Shown: positions 41,412-51,150 of the stretch, in pieces
Layout of the letters: each line of letters starts with the position of its first letter
Numbering within the stretch: position 1 is the first letter of the stretch
Assembly: GCA_963585895.1 (NCBI GenBank)
Contig: OY757939.1
Location: 23,392,436 to 23,456,435 of the forward strand
Direction of reading: 5' to 3'
Length of the DNA stretch: 64,000 nucleotides
Source of the DNA: Sepioteuthis lessoniana
Lineage: Eukaryota > Mollusca > Cephalopoda > Myopsida > Loliginidae
Made by a program: the position numbers and the translations under genes
Notes under the pieces: model-generated
What the model was told of the DNA's origin: nothing
Seen by the model: the letters and a program-made list of their open reading frames with translations, nothing else
The model's database searches: none

Positions 41412-43355
41412 ATGGGGGAAACATCTCGGATTCCAAACGAGATGAACTTATCACAGGACATATTTATCAACACGGAACCCTCCCCGAAGCCGGAAGACTT
41501 ATCATTATCTTCATCGGCCATACAACCAGCGCAAAAACCACCGGCAACGCCAGTCTCCTGGTCGTCGCAATTACAAAAAAAGAAGAAAACACCTGAAGAC
41601 TACGAGAACGACAGAGTCAGGAAATATGCAAAGTATTTCAAAGAAAATGAAATTTTACCCATACCTGAATTGGTAGAGGCTGTTGAGCCTAAGACTCTGT
41701 CGTTCGTAGTGACAGATTTAAGGACCAGGAGACTGGCGGGCCTCAAAAAGGAATCATTTGAGGAATTGCTCCAAACTGCAGGCATCCCAGGTAAATATTT
41801 TTACCGAAGGAGTTTTGCAACCTGGGATGTCTTGCTCCCATCCGAAGAAATCGCCAAGAAACTGGCCACACAAAATATAACCACGAAGTACTTCCGGCTT
41901 CAGCCAGAATACAGAGGAAAAAGAAGAATAAAAGTCACCGTATGCAACGTGTCGATGCAACTTAATGGAGACGTCATCGCCGCCTATCTAAGTTCATACG
42001 GCGGCGTAGAAGACTATATGCAAATCAAATCAGCGCATGGCACGGCATACGGTGATTTTTTATTCACGATGATACTCGATAGGGGAGGGTTCAATACAAT
42101 ACCTCATATCATATCGTACAGAGACACAACAATGACAGTCATCGTAGAGGGCAGGAAACCGCTTTGCTGGTATTGTAAGCAATTAGGACACTTCTCGCGG
42201 TCCTGCCCTCAGAAAGCCACCATCGCCACAAACAAAACGACTACCACCGCCAACGATACAACGAATACCACGACGAAAACAACCACGACTACTACTACTA
42301 CTACAGCAGCCAAAAATAATACCAACACGGAAACAGGGGTCCAACCCGATAAAGAAGAAGGGTGGACTCTAGTAAAAGGGGGCAAAAAGAAAAAAACATC
42401 CCCAATAAAAACAACAGAAACTACTAAAATATCAGCAGCAGTACCAGCAAATACAGAGACACCAATAAAAAAGAAAAAGAAACCAGAAGAGATGGAAACA
42501 TCGTATAATTTAAAAAGGAGAAGAGACAGCGGGGATTCAGACAAGGATGGGGAGAAAAAACAGTGTACACCAAAACCAAAGAAACAACAACCACAAATAG
42601 AAAAGCCACAACAACCCATGCCCACTCAACCCCAGAAACCCACAGAAAAAATCCAAGAACCATCACCAATCATACAAAATAACCCACAACGCCCAGCGCA
42701 AATCCTCCACTCCCCAGCTCAACATATACAAAAAGAACCCCCCCTCCTACCAATTCTTCCTTCTCTCTCTCCAATCACTACTCCCAAAATGTTCTCCCGA
42801 TCCAGATCAGTCAACAGAATTGGACAATCACCATCACCGTCACCCACACAGACAAGGACTCATTCAGCCACAAATGAAGTCCGAAAACCACTAATTGAAA
42901 TCACCCTTTGTTCAGAACCAGACCCATCTAAAATCACAGATCATCAATTAAAGACAATCCTGAAACCACTATATTCATTCAAATCCATCAATGAAAAATC
43001 CATAGCAAACCCATACTTGTTTAGGGATGCAGCCAAGGTGACCACCTTTGTTCGTGCAGCTGGTACCCGTACAAGGGAGCTGTGGCGCTTCATTCAGGAA
43101 GCCAGCTGTGCAAATTTAAGGCTGGCGGAATTGGAGCATCCCTCCCTCAAAAAAATGCTTCCTTTTTGCTCGGGCAGGGTCCCGATTTTAGTTCACCCAT
43201 CATTTTATAGGTCCCTAAAACTGAGGTATCCCATGGATGTCGGAGGAATTAGCAGGGACGACCGAGTGAGTACTGAGCTCGGCACCGGTTCCCTGCGTCA
43301 GGCCGTCGGCATCCTCACCCCGAAGGATTTCCGGCCCGTAGTCGACACTGAGTAA
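41412..43355 (+). CDS. LINE ORF1 protein, copy 2 (CCHC-knuckle RNA-binding)
   Basis: A 647-residue homologue of the copy 1 ORF1 with the same role. The RRM-like core (YFYRRSFATWDVLLPSEE, RRIKVTVCNVSMQLNGD) is close to copy 1, at roughly nine residues in ten. The zinc knuckle is C252-x2-C255-x4-H260-x4-C265 (CWYCKQLGHFSRSC). The linker is longer and Thr-rich (runs of Thr at about residue 290-305), then Lys/Pro/Gln-rich, and aligns poorly with copy 1. The C-terminal block is conserved at perhaps two residues in three until TGSLRQAVGILTPKDFRPVV, where the two copies become identical. The N-terminus lacks several residues that copy 1 has before the PKPEDL motif. Confidence 0.9.
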   Translation: MGETSRIPNEMNLSQDIFINTEPSPKPEDLSLSSSAIQPAQKPPATPVSWSSQLQKKKKTPEDYENDRVRKYAKYFKENEILPIPELVEAVEPKTLSFVVTDLRTRRLAGLKKESFEELLQTAGIPGKYFYRRSFATWDVLLPSEEIAKKLATQNITTKYFRLQPEYRGKRRIKVTVCNVSMQLNGDVIAAYLSSYGGVEDYMQIKSAHGTAYGDFLFTMILDRGGFNTIPHIISYRDTTMTVIVEGRKPLCWYCKQLGHFSRSCPQKATIATNKTTTTANDTTNTTTKTTTTTTTTTAAKNNTNTETGVQPDKEEGWTLVKGGKKKKTSPIKTTETTKISAAVPANTETPIKKKKKPEEMETSYNLKRRRDSGDSDKDGEKKQCTPKPKKQQPQIEKPQQPMPTQPQKPTEKIQEPSPIIQNNPQRPAQILHSPAQHIQKEPPLLPILPSLSPITTPKMFSRSRSVNRIGQSPSPSPTQTRTHSATNEVRKPLIEITLCSEPDPSKITDHQLKTILKPLYSFKSINEKSIANPYLFRDAAKVTTFVRAAGTRTRELWRFIQEASCANLRLAELEHPSLKKMLPFCSGRVPILVHPSFYRSLKLRYPMDVGGISRDDRVSTELGTGSLRQAVGILTPKDFRPVVDTE

Positions 43356-43369
43356 GGTAAGTTGGATTG

Positions 43370-46300
43370 ATGGCTTTAAACCTTGCCAGTTTGAATGTGA
43401 GGGGACTGAGGGATTCAAGCAAGTGTACGCGCTTGCTTGCTGAACTCAAGAACCTCAGAGTGGATGTTGCTGCAGTGCAGGAGACTCACTTCACTTGCGG
43501 TGCCGACTGTCGGGTGCTGGAAAGCGACTTTAACGTTTTCTCAGCATACGGCAGCCGCACCAGCGCTGGGGTCTCTTTGCTAGTTGGACGCAGCCTTGAT
43601 GCTGATGTTGACGTTGTTTTTGCAGGTGACGAGGGCCGGCTGGTTGTGGCCGATGTTGCCGTGAAAAGTTTCAAGTTTCGTCTGGTTGCGGTTTATGCGC
43701 CCAATATCGCTGCGGAGAGGGTTTCCTTTTTTCGTCGGTTGGCGTCGTTCCTGGACGATACGAAGCGGCTAGTCTTAATGGGTGATTGGAATGCGATCCT
43801 TGATCCCAAGATAGATAAGGTCGGTCGGGGAGCTAGTAGTGCGGGAAGGTGTGAGAGCAGCCTTGTCGGCTTCGTGACTCGTCACGGTCTCGTCGACAGG
43901 TTTCGTCTTGATCACCCAGGGCGGGAGATGTGGACGTGGCTAGATAGCTCGCCCTCTGCCAAAGTAGGTTCCTACTTGGACAGAGTGTTAGTGAGAAGAG
44001 CTGACATTGACTTTGTTAGTTGTCCCACGTTCCACTTGATAGCGTGGACTGACCATAAACTCATTAGAGTCAGTCTGCGGTTAGTTAATAGACCTAGTCT
44101 AGCCGGCTACTGGAAGTTCAATACCTCCTTACTGGAGATACGGGACTTCCGGGACCGGCTGGAATCCCTAATTCAGCGGGCGTTAGTGGGGGCGGTTACC
44201 GGGAATAGGTGGTGGGTTTCTCTTAAGCATAGGATTAGAGATTTCGCCACCAAGTACGGTCGACAGCTCAACTTAGATAGGACCGCGGAGGCGAAATCTA
44301 TAGATGATAGACTTTCCCGGGCGGTGGCTGGGGGGGACTCCCTAGGTGTAGAGCTAGCTAGGAGGGACCTTGAGCGTGAGAGTAGCGAGCGCTACAAGGG
44401 ATCAGTAGTTAGATCTAGGCTAAAAAGAGTTCTCAACGAAGCTGTGAAATCGAACGCGACTGCGCGTGAAGAAGAAGTGCGAAGGTTCCCCGATCGGTAC
44501 ATCGCATCTGTCAAGACCCCGGACGGGCGTCTGCTGCGATCAGGTCGTGAGATACGTGACGCCTTTCGGGCGCACTTTCGGGATCGCTTTGCCCGCTGCA
44601 CTGATCTCCCGCTCCGGGAGTTTCGTAGCTATCTTGCCGACTTCCCCCGTCTTGGGGCGGCTGAAGCGGCTAGCTGCGAGGGTGTGGTTACTGAATGCGA
44701 AGTCCGTGATGCGTTGAAGCAGGTCGGCCTCAACAAGTCGCCGGGACTAGATGGTTTGCCGTACGAAGTGTACTTGAGGATGTCGCACATGTTTGTGCCT
44801 ATTCTGACGGATATGTTCAACCATTGGTTCGCCCAGGGAGCCATCCCTGGTAGCGTTACCAAGGGCGTGATCACATTGCTGAAGAAAGGTGGCAGGCATG
44901 TTTGGGAGGGTTTAGACGATTACAGGCCCATAACTCTGCTTAACACAGAGTTAAAGATTTTGGCCCGGGTCTTAGCGAATCGTTTACAGCTTGTCATTAG
45001 TGATCTGATCGGCCCCGAACAGACCTTTGCTGTGAAGGGAAGATCGATCCAGGACAACCTGCACTTGATTCGCGAGGTCCTAGAGGGGATAAAAGACGAC
45101 ACCGAATCCGCGCTGATCAGTTTAGATCAGTCCAAGGCCTTCGATAGGGTAGACCATCGGTTCTTGGCGTCTGTTTTGGAGACTGCCGGATTCAAACCGG
45201 AGTTCCGCAGATGGATTAGCATGATGTACCACAACCCTCAGGCAGTGGTGCAGGTGAACGGAAGGCGTTCGGGGGTGATCGCGATCGAGCGATCGGTCCG
45301 GCAGGGCTGCCCCCTGTCTCCTCTTCTCTATGTCCTCGCGTTGGAGCCCCTCCTGCGCAGGCTTAGGGATGAGGGGACAAGTCCGGCACTGCGCGGTATC
45401 CCATTCGTTGGCCGCCTTGCGGCTAGGGTTTCCGCGTTCGCCGATGACGTCACAGTTTTCGTATCCCGCCTCCAGGATATAGAGGCTGTGAAAGAGGCGG
45501 TTGTCGAGTATGAGCGGATTGCAGGGGCCAAGGTCAATTTTGACAAAAGCGAAGGTTTGCGGCTTGGTGCTTGGAGGGGTAGCAATACTCTTCCAGGGCC
45601 CTTCCGCTGGAGTGACGGACCCATCCGCATCCTCGGGGTGTGGTTTGGGCCCGACCTCCAACTGGAGCGAAATTGGTCGGAAGTACATGCTAAGGTGAAT
45701 GCTCAGGTGGGAATCTGGCTTTCAAGGAGGTTGTCCTTAAAGGGCAGGGCGGAGGCGTGCGCCGCGTACGTCTTCCCCTTGATCCTTTACCGATTGGCTG
45801 TACTCCCTCTGCCTAAGGCACATCGGTTGGCGCTGCAACGATCCCTCTCCAGACTTGTCTGGGGAGGTGCAAGGCCGATGGTCCGTAGACAGGTCTGTAT
45901 CCAACGTACACGCAACGGGGGTCTGGGTATGCCTGATCTGGAGAGCCACTGGCTTGCTGAAAGACTTGCATATCTGGGCCGTGTCTTGACGGGGGACTCA
46001 GTGTGGAGACGAAAGGCTAGTCGGACTTTTCCTCGCCTCAAGTCAGACCCAAAGGCTGAAGGTCGACGTAGGCCTTTGGGCGAAGCACTGTTTGTCCGCG
46101 AGTGCCGAAAGGCCCTTCGTAACCTTCTTGGGTCCAGTGACCTTTCATGGCCTCGGAAGGAGCTGTATCGGGAATTAGTGGTGGGTTCCGCTTCTGATCC
46201 TCTCAGCGAGCGGCGCGGCTGGACGGCGGAGGAGATCCGCTCTCACTGGAATTGGGCGCCAGGATCGAGCTTCTTGAACAACTCCGAGTTCTCGCTCACC

Positions 46301-46837
46301 TGGCGACTTGTTCGGAATGCGTTACCCCTTCGCGGCTTGAACTTCAGAGCGGGCCTGGCAGACATGCCTGATTGCCCTCGCTGCAGCAGTGGCTTGGAAG
46401 AAACGGCTGAGCACGCCTTCTACTACTGCGAGCGAGTCCGCCCGTTTTGGGATCACGTCGGGGAGTGGACGGCTCGCATCGAACCCAAACAGCTCGTGCT
46501 GCTCGACGTTGGTTACGTCGTAGACAACGTTCTTCCTCCGTATCACGGTGAGAAGCGTGTGGTGTTTCTCGCGATCCTAGCTGTAGCCCGAATGGTGATT
46601 TGGACGACGCGAAACAAGGGATTGTATGACGATGCAAACTTTTCTCATCGTGATCTGGTTTTGTATTTTCGGCATCAGCTGAGGGTCAAAATCAGATGCG
46701 ATAGAAAACGCTTGGATCGCATAACATTCAGCAAAAGGTGGGTGACTGCAGCGAGCTTGGTCGTACGAAAGGGGGCAATGTTGGAGTCATCCTTCCCGCC
46801 TCTGCCTACCCATGGCGTCTACGGTACGGGTCCTTAG
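43370..46837 (+). CDS. LINE ORF2 endonuclease-reverse transcriptase, copy 2
   Basis: This 1,155-residue twin of the copy 1 enzyme has the same endonuclease, RT and C-terminal CCHC layout and all catalytic residues named there. The ATG at 43370 lies 14 bases after the ORF1 stop, with the same TAAGGTAAGTTGGATTG spacer as copy 1. I find two amino-acid differences (Pro for Thr, Asn for Ser) and a handful of silent changes. The frame is fully open, so the protein is potentially functional. Confidence 0.95.
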   Translation: MALNLASLNVRGLRDSSKCTRLLAELKNLRVDVAAVQETHFTCGADCRVLESDFNVFSAYGSRTSAGVSLLVGRSLDADVDVVFAGDEGRLVVADVAVKSFKFRLVAVYAPNIAAERVSFFRRLASFLDDTKRLVLMGDWNAILDPKIDKVGRGASSAGRCESSLVGFVTRHGLVDRFRLDHPGREMWTWLDSSPSAKVGSYLDRVLVRRADIDFVSCPTFHLIAWTDHKLIRVSLRLVNRPSLAGYWKFNTSLLEIRDFRDRLESLIQRALVGAVTGNRWWVSLKHRIRDFATKYGRQLNLDRTAEAKSIDDRLSRAVAGGDSLGVELARRDLERESSERYKGSVVRSRLKRVLNEAVKSNATAREEEVRRFPDRYIASVKTPDGRLLRSGREIRDAFRAHFRDRFARCTDLPLREFRSYLADFPRLGAAEAASCEGVVTECEVRDALKQVGLNKSPGLDGLPYEVYLRMSHMFVPILTDMFNHWFAQGAIPGSVTKGVITLLKKGGRHVWEGLDDYRPITLLNTELKILARVLANRLQLVISDLIGPEQTFAVKGRSIQDNLHLIREVLEGIKDDTESALISLDQSKAFDRVDHRFLASVLETAGFKPEFRRWISMMYHNPQAVVQVNGRRSGVIAIERSVRQGCPLSPLLYVLALEPLLRRLRDEGTSPALRGIPFVGRLAARVSAFADDVTVFVSRLQDIEAVKEAVVEYERIAGAKVNFDKSEGLRLGAWRGSNTLPGPFRWSDGPIRILGVWFGPDLQLERNWSEVHAKVNAQVGIWLSRRLSLKGRAEACAAYVFPLILYRLAVLPLPKAHRLALQRSLSRLVWGGARPMVRRQVCIQRTRNGGLGMPDLESHWLAERLAYLGRVLTGDSVWRRKASRTFPRLKSDPKAEGRRRPLGEALFVRECRKALRNLLGSSDLSWPRKELYRELVVGSASDPLSERRGWTAEEIRSHWNWAPGSSFLNNSEFSLTWRLVRNALPLRGLNFRAGLADMPDCPRCSSGLEETAEHAFYYCERVRPFWDHVGEWTARIEPKQLVLLDVGYVVDNVLPPYHGEKRVVFLAILAVARMVIWTTRNKGLYDDANFSHRDLVLYFRHQLRVKIRCDRKRLDRITFSKRWVTAASLVVRKGAMLESSFPPLPTHGVYGTGP

Positions 46838-47533
46838 GGACCCCATCCCTGGTAAGTAGAATTGTTTTTTCCCTTGTAACCTAGTTAGCAGTATGTTGTG
46901 AGTCATTGTCCCCATCATCTAGTCGTTAGTTTCTCAAGATCTTCCCCCTCCCTATTATTTTTGTACCCCAACCTGAATTCCAGCCCGCTTTTATTGAAGA
47001 TCTTGAACATTCATATATAAAAAATCATATTACCTACTTCTATCGACCCATACCGCGCCCGACCCTTTATTTCTTTTATCTCTGTAGATTAGTATTCCCG
47101 CCCCACCTAGGGCAGGTCCGGCTTGTTTCCGGTTTCTTTCGACCCGGAAAACAGTCGGCCTCCAATTTTATAGACGGGGGGATGGGAGGGAAACCAAACG
47201 GGGAATTTTTCTTTGTTTCTTTTGTATATATAATTTTTCGGGGTTTTTTCTCCCATTCCCATCATTTCATTGTACATAAACCATATTTTGTAAATAAAAA
47301 TCATATACCACCTTTGGGTTTTAAGTAGGTTTTCTTCATAGAGCAAATGCGGTATTTTGGTAACTGCTGCGCGCATGATGAAGGATGAATGGTTATATAT
47401 TGTACTGTTGAATGGGTCGGCGAATGTGGCAAGCTAGGTCCCTTTAGAATATATAGAATAGCAAGACCGCTCCCTTCCCCTCCCCAAAAAACCTTAAGGC
47501 CTCGTGCCTTCTTTGTACTTACAAAGAAATAAA
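46838..47533 (+). other. LINE copy 2 3' UTR with terminal hairpins
   Basis: It matches the copy 1 3' UTR except for a few substitutions and short run-length changes in poly-T. The terminal AAGGC/GCCTT and TTCTTTGTA/TACAAAGAA stems are unchanged. Confidence 0.65.
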
Positions 47534-47550
47534 GTGAGTTCTCCCCAGCC
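47534..47550 (+). repeat. 17-bp direct repeat, last copy
   Basis: GTGAGTTCTCCCCAGCC follows the ATAAA end of copy 2 and leads directly into flanking TAACACTTTGGCAG. Confidence 0.9.
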
Positions 47551-47690
47551 TAACACTTTGGCAGTCACACTGATGTTCAACACCTTTTTATCTATGTTGT
47601 ATCATACTTTCGTTAATATACTTTGTTCCATGTAAATCCGAGTTTGTGTCTTTCTTCTGGACCCTCTACTGGTTCACAACAGTGTTATAA
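47551..47690. other. Right flank of the LINE pair, LTR-end-like
   Basis: ATACTTTGTTCCATG, then GTGTCTTTCTTCTGGACCCT and GGTTCACAACA, looks like the polyadenylation/U5 end of an LTR finishing in CA. The matching 5' part would be the flank before 34715. No target duplication of such an LTR was found. Confidence 0.3.
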
Positions 47691-48117
47691 GAAAATAAGA
47701 TTATAAGAAGATACTGTTAGTATTTGGCAATCCTTTCTAATAATACTGAATAAATCCTAATGGCAATATATATCTTTCATATGATACTTCTGAAAAATAA
47801 ATCAATTCTTGAATAAAATATAACTAAAGACTGACCTTTGTCATATGAAATAGCTTTTCAGTTTGCTTTTTAAAGGATCATCACTGCTGACATTTTATTC
47901 TAGATAAGACACATCCAACTTGATAATCCCCACTGCTGTTCACAATTCTATCTTTCATTTTTGAAAATTTTCTCTTGGTGATTCTTTTTTGCCGTGTTTC
48001 ATATAGTGAATACAGTTCATTTAAATGTTAACAAATAAATATTTGCTGAGAGACTGAGAAAAAGATTAAGGAATGAATTTAAATGGTTTGAGTTGGATCT
48101 TTGTCATCCAAAGGTTT
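47691..48117. other. AT-rich stretch, nothing recognised
   Basis: No open frame, repeat family or inverted repeat seen. Confidence 0.45.
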
Positions 48118-48308
48118 CTGGTAGCTGAGATTGTTAAGAGCAACAGGTAGGTTTAAACAAGCTCCCTAAGAAATTCCAAGGCTAAAGAGACCAGTCTGCC
48201 TGACATTGCATTAGAATGATGTGAAATACAAACTGTCTCATCTCAGATTTGAACTTGATTCTTTGAGTTTATTTCCCATGATGAGAGCCATTATTCTACA
48301 AGAGATTC
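48118..48308 (-). repeat. SINE-gamma, diverged and shortened
   Basis: On the minus strand, AAGTTCAAATCTGAGATGAG (B-box region) is preceded by a worn head (AATAATGGCTCTCATCATGG) and followed by GTCTCTTTAGCCTTGGAATT. Confidence 0.6.
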
Positions 48309-48952
48309 CAGCTTTGGTTATACTAGGGTCATTTTCAAACTATGACTTTTTTTGGCTTTAAAATGGGCTCATTAGAATCTTATTCTATTGTTAAGTAGAA
48401 GGGTATCTGTGTATTTCTTTGATATGTTTTCAATGCTTTTGATTCACTGAAAATCTTTTTATTCAAATGTATTGACAGATTTTTTTTAGGATTGTAACCT
48501 GACTTTTTCTATAAATGTCAGGTTTTTCTAGAACTGACTTTGTGAATTATACCCTACAAACCATATTTCCTGGAGTCAGGCATTTTTTCCAACTCATTTC
48601 CTATAGGTTGTCAAATTGTATAGAGTCTTATGATGTTTCATGTACTGCTGGATCAGCTTAATTCCACTGAAAGACTTTTGAAGAACAATTACCTTGCCAA
48701 GATTCTAACCAGTTGCAGTTATCTTATCTTCATAAATTATAAGCTGATGTCTTTTTCAAACAAAGAAAAAAAATGAAGAATGTATATCATTTCTTAAAAA
48801 AACTCTACAATGAAAAAAAAATCTCACAAAAAATTGCTTTTTTTACATAATTCATTTTAATAAATGTAGCTCACACAAGGTTTAGAGTAAGTCTGTAGCC
48901 TGGCATCTGGTGATTAGCTGAATTTTGACTTGAAATTTTCATTGTATAATGT
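48309..48952. other. AT-rich stretch, nothing recognised
   Basis: Poly-A and poly-T tracts only. I find no coding frame or repeat relation. Confidence 0.45.
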
Positions 48953-49200
48953 ACCGGACATTGGCCTAGCGGTTAGAGTGTTCGCCAATGGTCCGGGAGA
49001 CCTGGGTTCAATCCCAGGTCGAGTCATACCAAAGACTCAAAAAATGGTACTTGATGCCTCCTTGCTTAACACTCAGCATTATAAGGTACGGATCAAGGGT
49101 AAAGTAGAGCAATCCAGGGAAGGAGTAGCGCCCTCCCCTACACCGAAAAGGGAGCCTTCGGGTTACCCTCGACTATGGTCGCCAACTTTACTTTACTTAT
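48953..49200 (+). repeat. SINE-alpha, best-preserved copy
   Basis: The head is intact: CGGACATTGGCCTAGCGG, GTTAGAGTGTTCGCC, GGTTCAATCCCAGGTCGAG. The body follows to GACTATGGTCGCCAACTTTA. A short gap replaces the CTTGGTGTAGTAGCTATTG step found in other copies. The A box TGGCCTAGCGG and B box GGTTCAATCCC fit an RNA polymerase III promoter. Confidence 0.9.
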
Positions 49201-49336
49201 AATGATCGATCTTGGTAATTTATATAGACATGTTCAATGCATTGCAGTTATTTGACCTCTACATAAATTATGAAATGAAGAAGACAAAAAAAAAGGAATG
49301 TACATAAAATAAACCTCTACTAGAAAAACATCTTTA

Positions 49337-49600
49337 TACCAGGCCATTGGCCTAATGAGTAGAGTGTTCGCTAATGGTCTGGAAGACTGGGGTTCGATCC
49401 CAAGTCGAGTCATACCAAAGATTAAAAAAATAGTACTTGATGCCACCTTGCTTAACACTCAGCATTATAAGGTAAGCATCAAGGGTTAAGTGGAGCAATC
49501 CAGGGAAGGAGTAGCACCCTCCCTTACATCTTGGTGTAGTAGCTAATAAAAAGAGAGCCTTTAGGGTACCCTCGACTAAGGTCGCCAACTTTACTTCTAA
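49337..49600 (+). repeat. SINE-alpha copy
   Basis: Head CCAGGCCATTGGCCTAATGA with GGTTCGATCCCAAGTCGAGT, and a full body including CTTGGTGTAGTAGCTAAT and GGTCGCCAACTTTACTT. It lies only ~140 bp after the previous SINE-alpha. Confidence 0.88.
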
Positions 49601-49751
49601 AAACATCTGACTAGAATTATTATTTTCATATAATTTATTTAAATAAACAAAATTCATAAATGAATTAGACTCTGACGTTGAATCAATAAGTCATTAGTCA
49701 GACATGTGATGAGTTGAATTCAGATTTGAAGTTTTCATTGTATTAATTTAC

Positions 49752-50030
49752 TAAACCCCTCCACCATAGACAGTTTGTGATACTAGGTCAATTTTAAGTG
49801 AAGTACATCTGGGTTCAATTCAGAGTTTTCCTTCTCTTAGACTGGTTGCTGTACCAAGGCTAAAGTATCCACTCTTCACTACAATTTACCTGTAGGTGGA
49901 GGAAAGAGATGGATTCATGCTTCTCTTCAGGGCATTAACTCAAAAGTAAAATGCAAACAGCCCAGTTCAGGATTTGAACTTGGCCTATTGCGTTCATTTC
50001 CTATGATGATAACTGTTATACCATGTTTGG
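49752..50030 (-). repeat. SINE-gamma, near full length
   Basis: On the minus strand CATGGTATAACAGTTATCAT (head) precedes AAGTTCAAATCCTGAAC. The body runs through TGAATCCATCTCTTTCCTCC to the CAGTCTAAGAGAAGG tail. A second version of the TTGACCTAGTATCACAAACT end is present. Confidence 0.75.
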
Positions 50031-50594
50031 TGCTTGGTTAACAGATGAATATTCAGAGCATTAACAAGGAATGAGACTATGTTGACAAAAAGATTCATCG
50101 CGTAAAATAAATGCTTTTTAATCATTAGGCTACAGACTTGATTCAGATGCACGTACACATACACAGAGACTGATTCATACACACTCTCATCAAGATACAC
50201 TTATGCACCTAGACTCACTCACATACATAGATTGTTAAGTTTATAGTCTCTGACTGAATTTTCTGGATTTTGATACATAATTTCGACTGAATGACGTTTG
50301 ATCAATGTGATTAATATTCATTCCTGAATTAGATGCTTTGACACGAAAAATAAATTTGTTGAAAAATAGTATTTGTTTTGGAAAATAAATACTTTTTTTA
50401 TCACAAAGGTACAAAATTTTTGTTTTACTTGCATGCACGCATGCGCGCACACACACACACACAAATATATATTTGGTTTGAGCAGCAAGCCATTACTAAT
50501 GAGTTTGAGTCTCACTGGGTGCTCCAAAAATACGACTTTGTGCCTCAACTAAGCAAAGTTTAATAAATAATTATGTATATGTTTGTTTAGTACT
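50031..50594. other. Unassigned stretch with CA repeats
   Basis: Short CACACA and CGCACACAC tracts at 50140-50165 and 50440-50462. Overlapping small frames show no domain. Confidence 0.45.
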
Positions 50595-51150
50595 GAAATT
50601 AGTGGACAAGTTCACCTACGTCAGAAGCAGCATCTCATTTACTGAAAATGTCATCAATGCATGACTAGCAAAGGCATGGACTGCTATTGATAGGTTGTTG
50701 ATCATATGAAAGTCAAACCTATCTGATAGAATAAGATGCAGTTTTTTCCAAGCTGCATTTGTGTTGATTCTACTATATGGATGCACCACATGAACGCTGA
50801 CCAAGTGTACAGAGAAAAAGTTTGACAGAAATTGCACAAGAATGCTACAAGCTATATTGGAAAAATCCTGGAAGCAACATTCCACAAAACAGCAGTTGTA
50901 CAGCCACCTACCTCCCGTCTCTAAAACTATCTAAATAAGATGGATAAGACATGTAGGACACTGATGGAGAAGTAAGGATGAACTCATAAGTAACGTTCTC
51001 CTATAGACCCCTTCACACGGACGTGCAAATGTTGGACGACCAACTAGAACCTATCTACAACAGCTCTGTATGGAGACAAGATGTAGCCTATAAATGGTGA
51101 GAGAGAGTCAGGGAAATCAGTGCTAGCAGCACGACATGATAATAATGATG
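50595..51150 (+). pseudogene. RTE-like LINE ORF2 C-terminal fragment (longest copy)
   Basis: It reads, with several stops, KFTYVRSSISFTENVI, LAKAWTAIDRLLII, FFQAAFVLILLYGCTT, RMLQAILEKSWKQHSTKQQL, YSHLPPVSKTI, DELISNVLL.TPSHGRANVG and RPTRTYLQQLC. It ends in CACGACATGATAATAATGAT. It covers the thumb-to-C-terminus region after the RT of an RTE-like LINE. At least six internal stops make it non-functional. Confidence 0.8.

Larger units (their letters stand above)
41118..47533 (+). mobile_element. Complete Tx1/L1-like non-LTR retrotransposon, copy 2
   Basis: The 6.42-kb element lies head to tail with copy 1: a 294-bp 5' UTR, ORF1 (41412-43355), ORF2 (43370-46837) and a 696-bp 3' UTR. From about 43284 onward it is nearly identical to copy 1 (about a dozen substitutions across ORF2 by eye). 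The 5' UTR and ORF1 are clearly diverged. Both ORFs are intact. Confidence 0.9.

Noticed and set aside
34732..47533. Tandem LINEs explained by a simple segmental duplication
   Set aside because: ORF1 and the 5' UTR are too diverged while ORF2 is almost identical. A single duplication would give uniform divergence.
48955..49030. Free-standing tRNA gene at the SINE-alpha head
   Set aside because: It has A- and B-box matches but no proper cloverleaf that I can draw, and it is fused to the SINE body in every copy.
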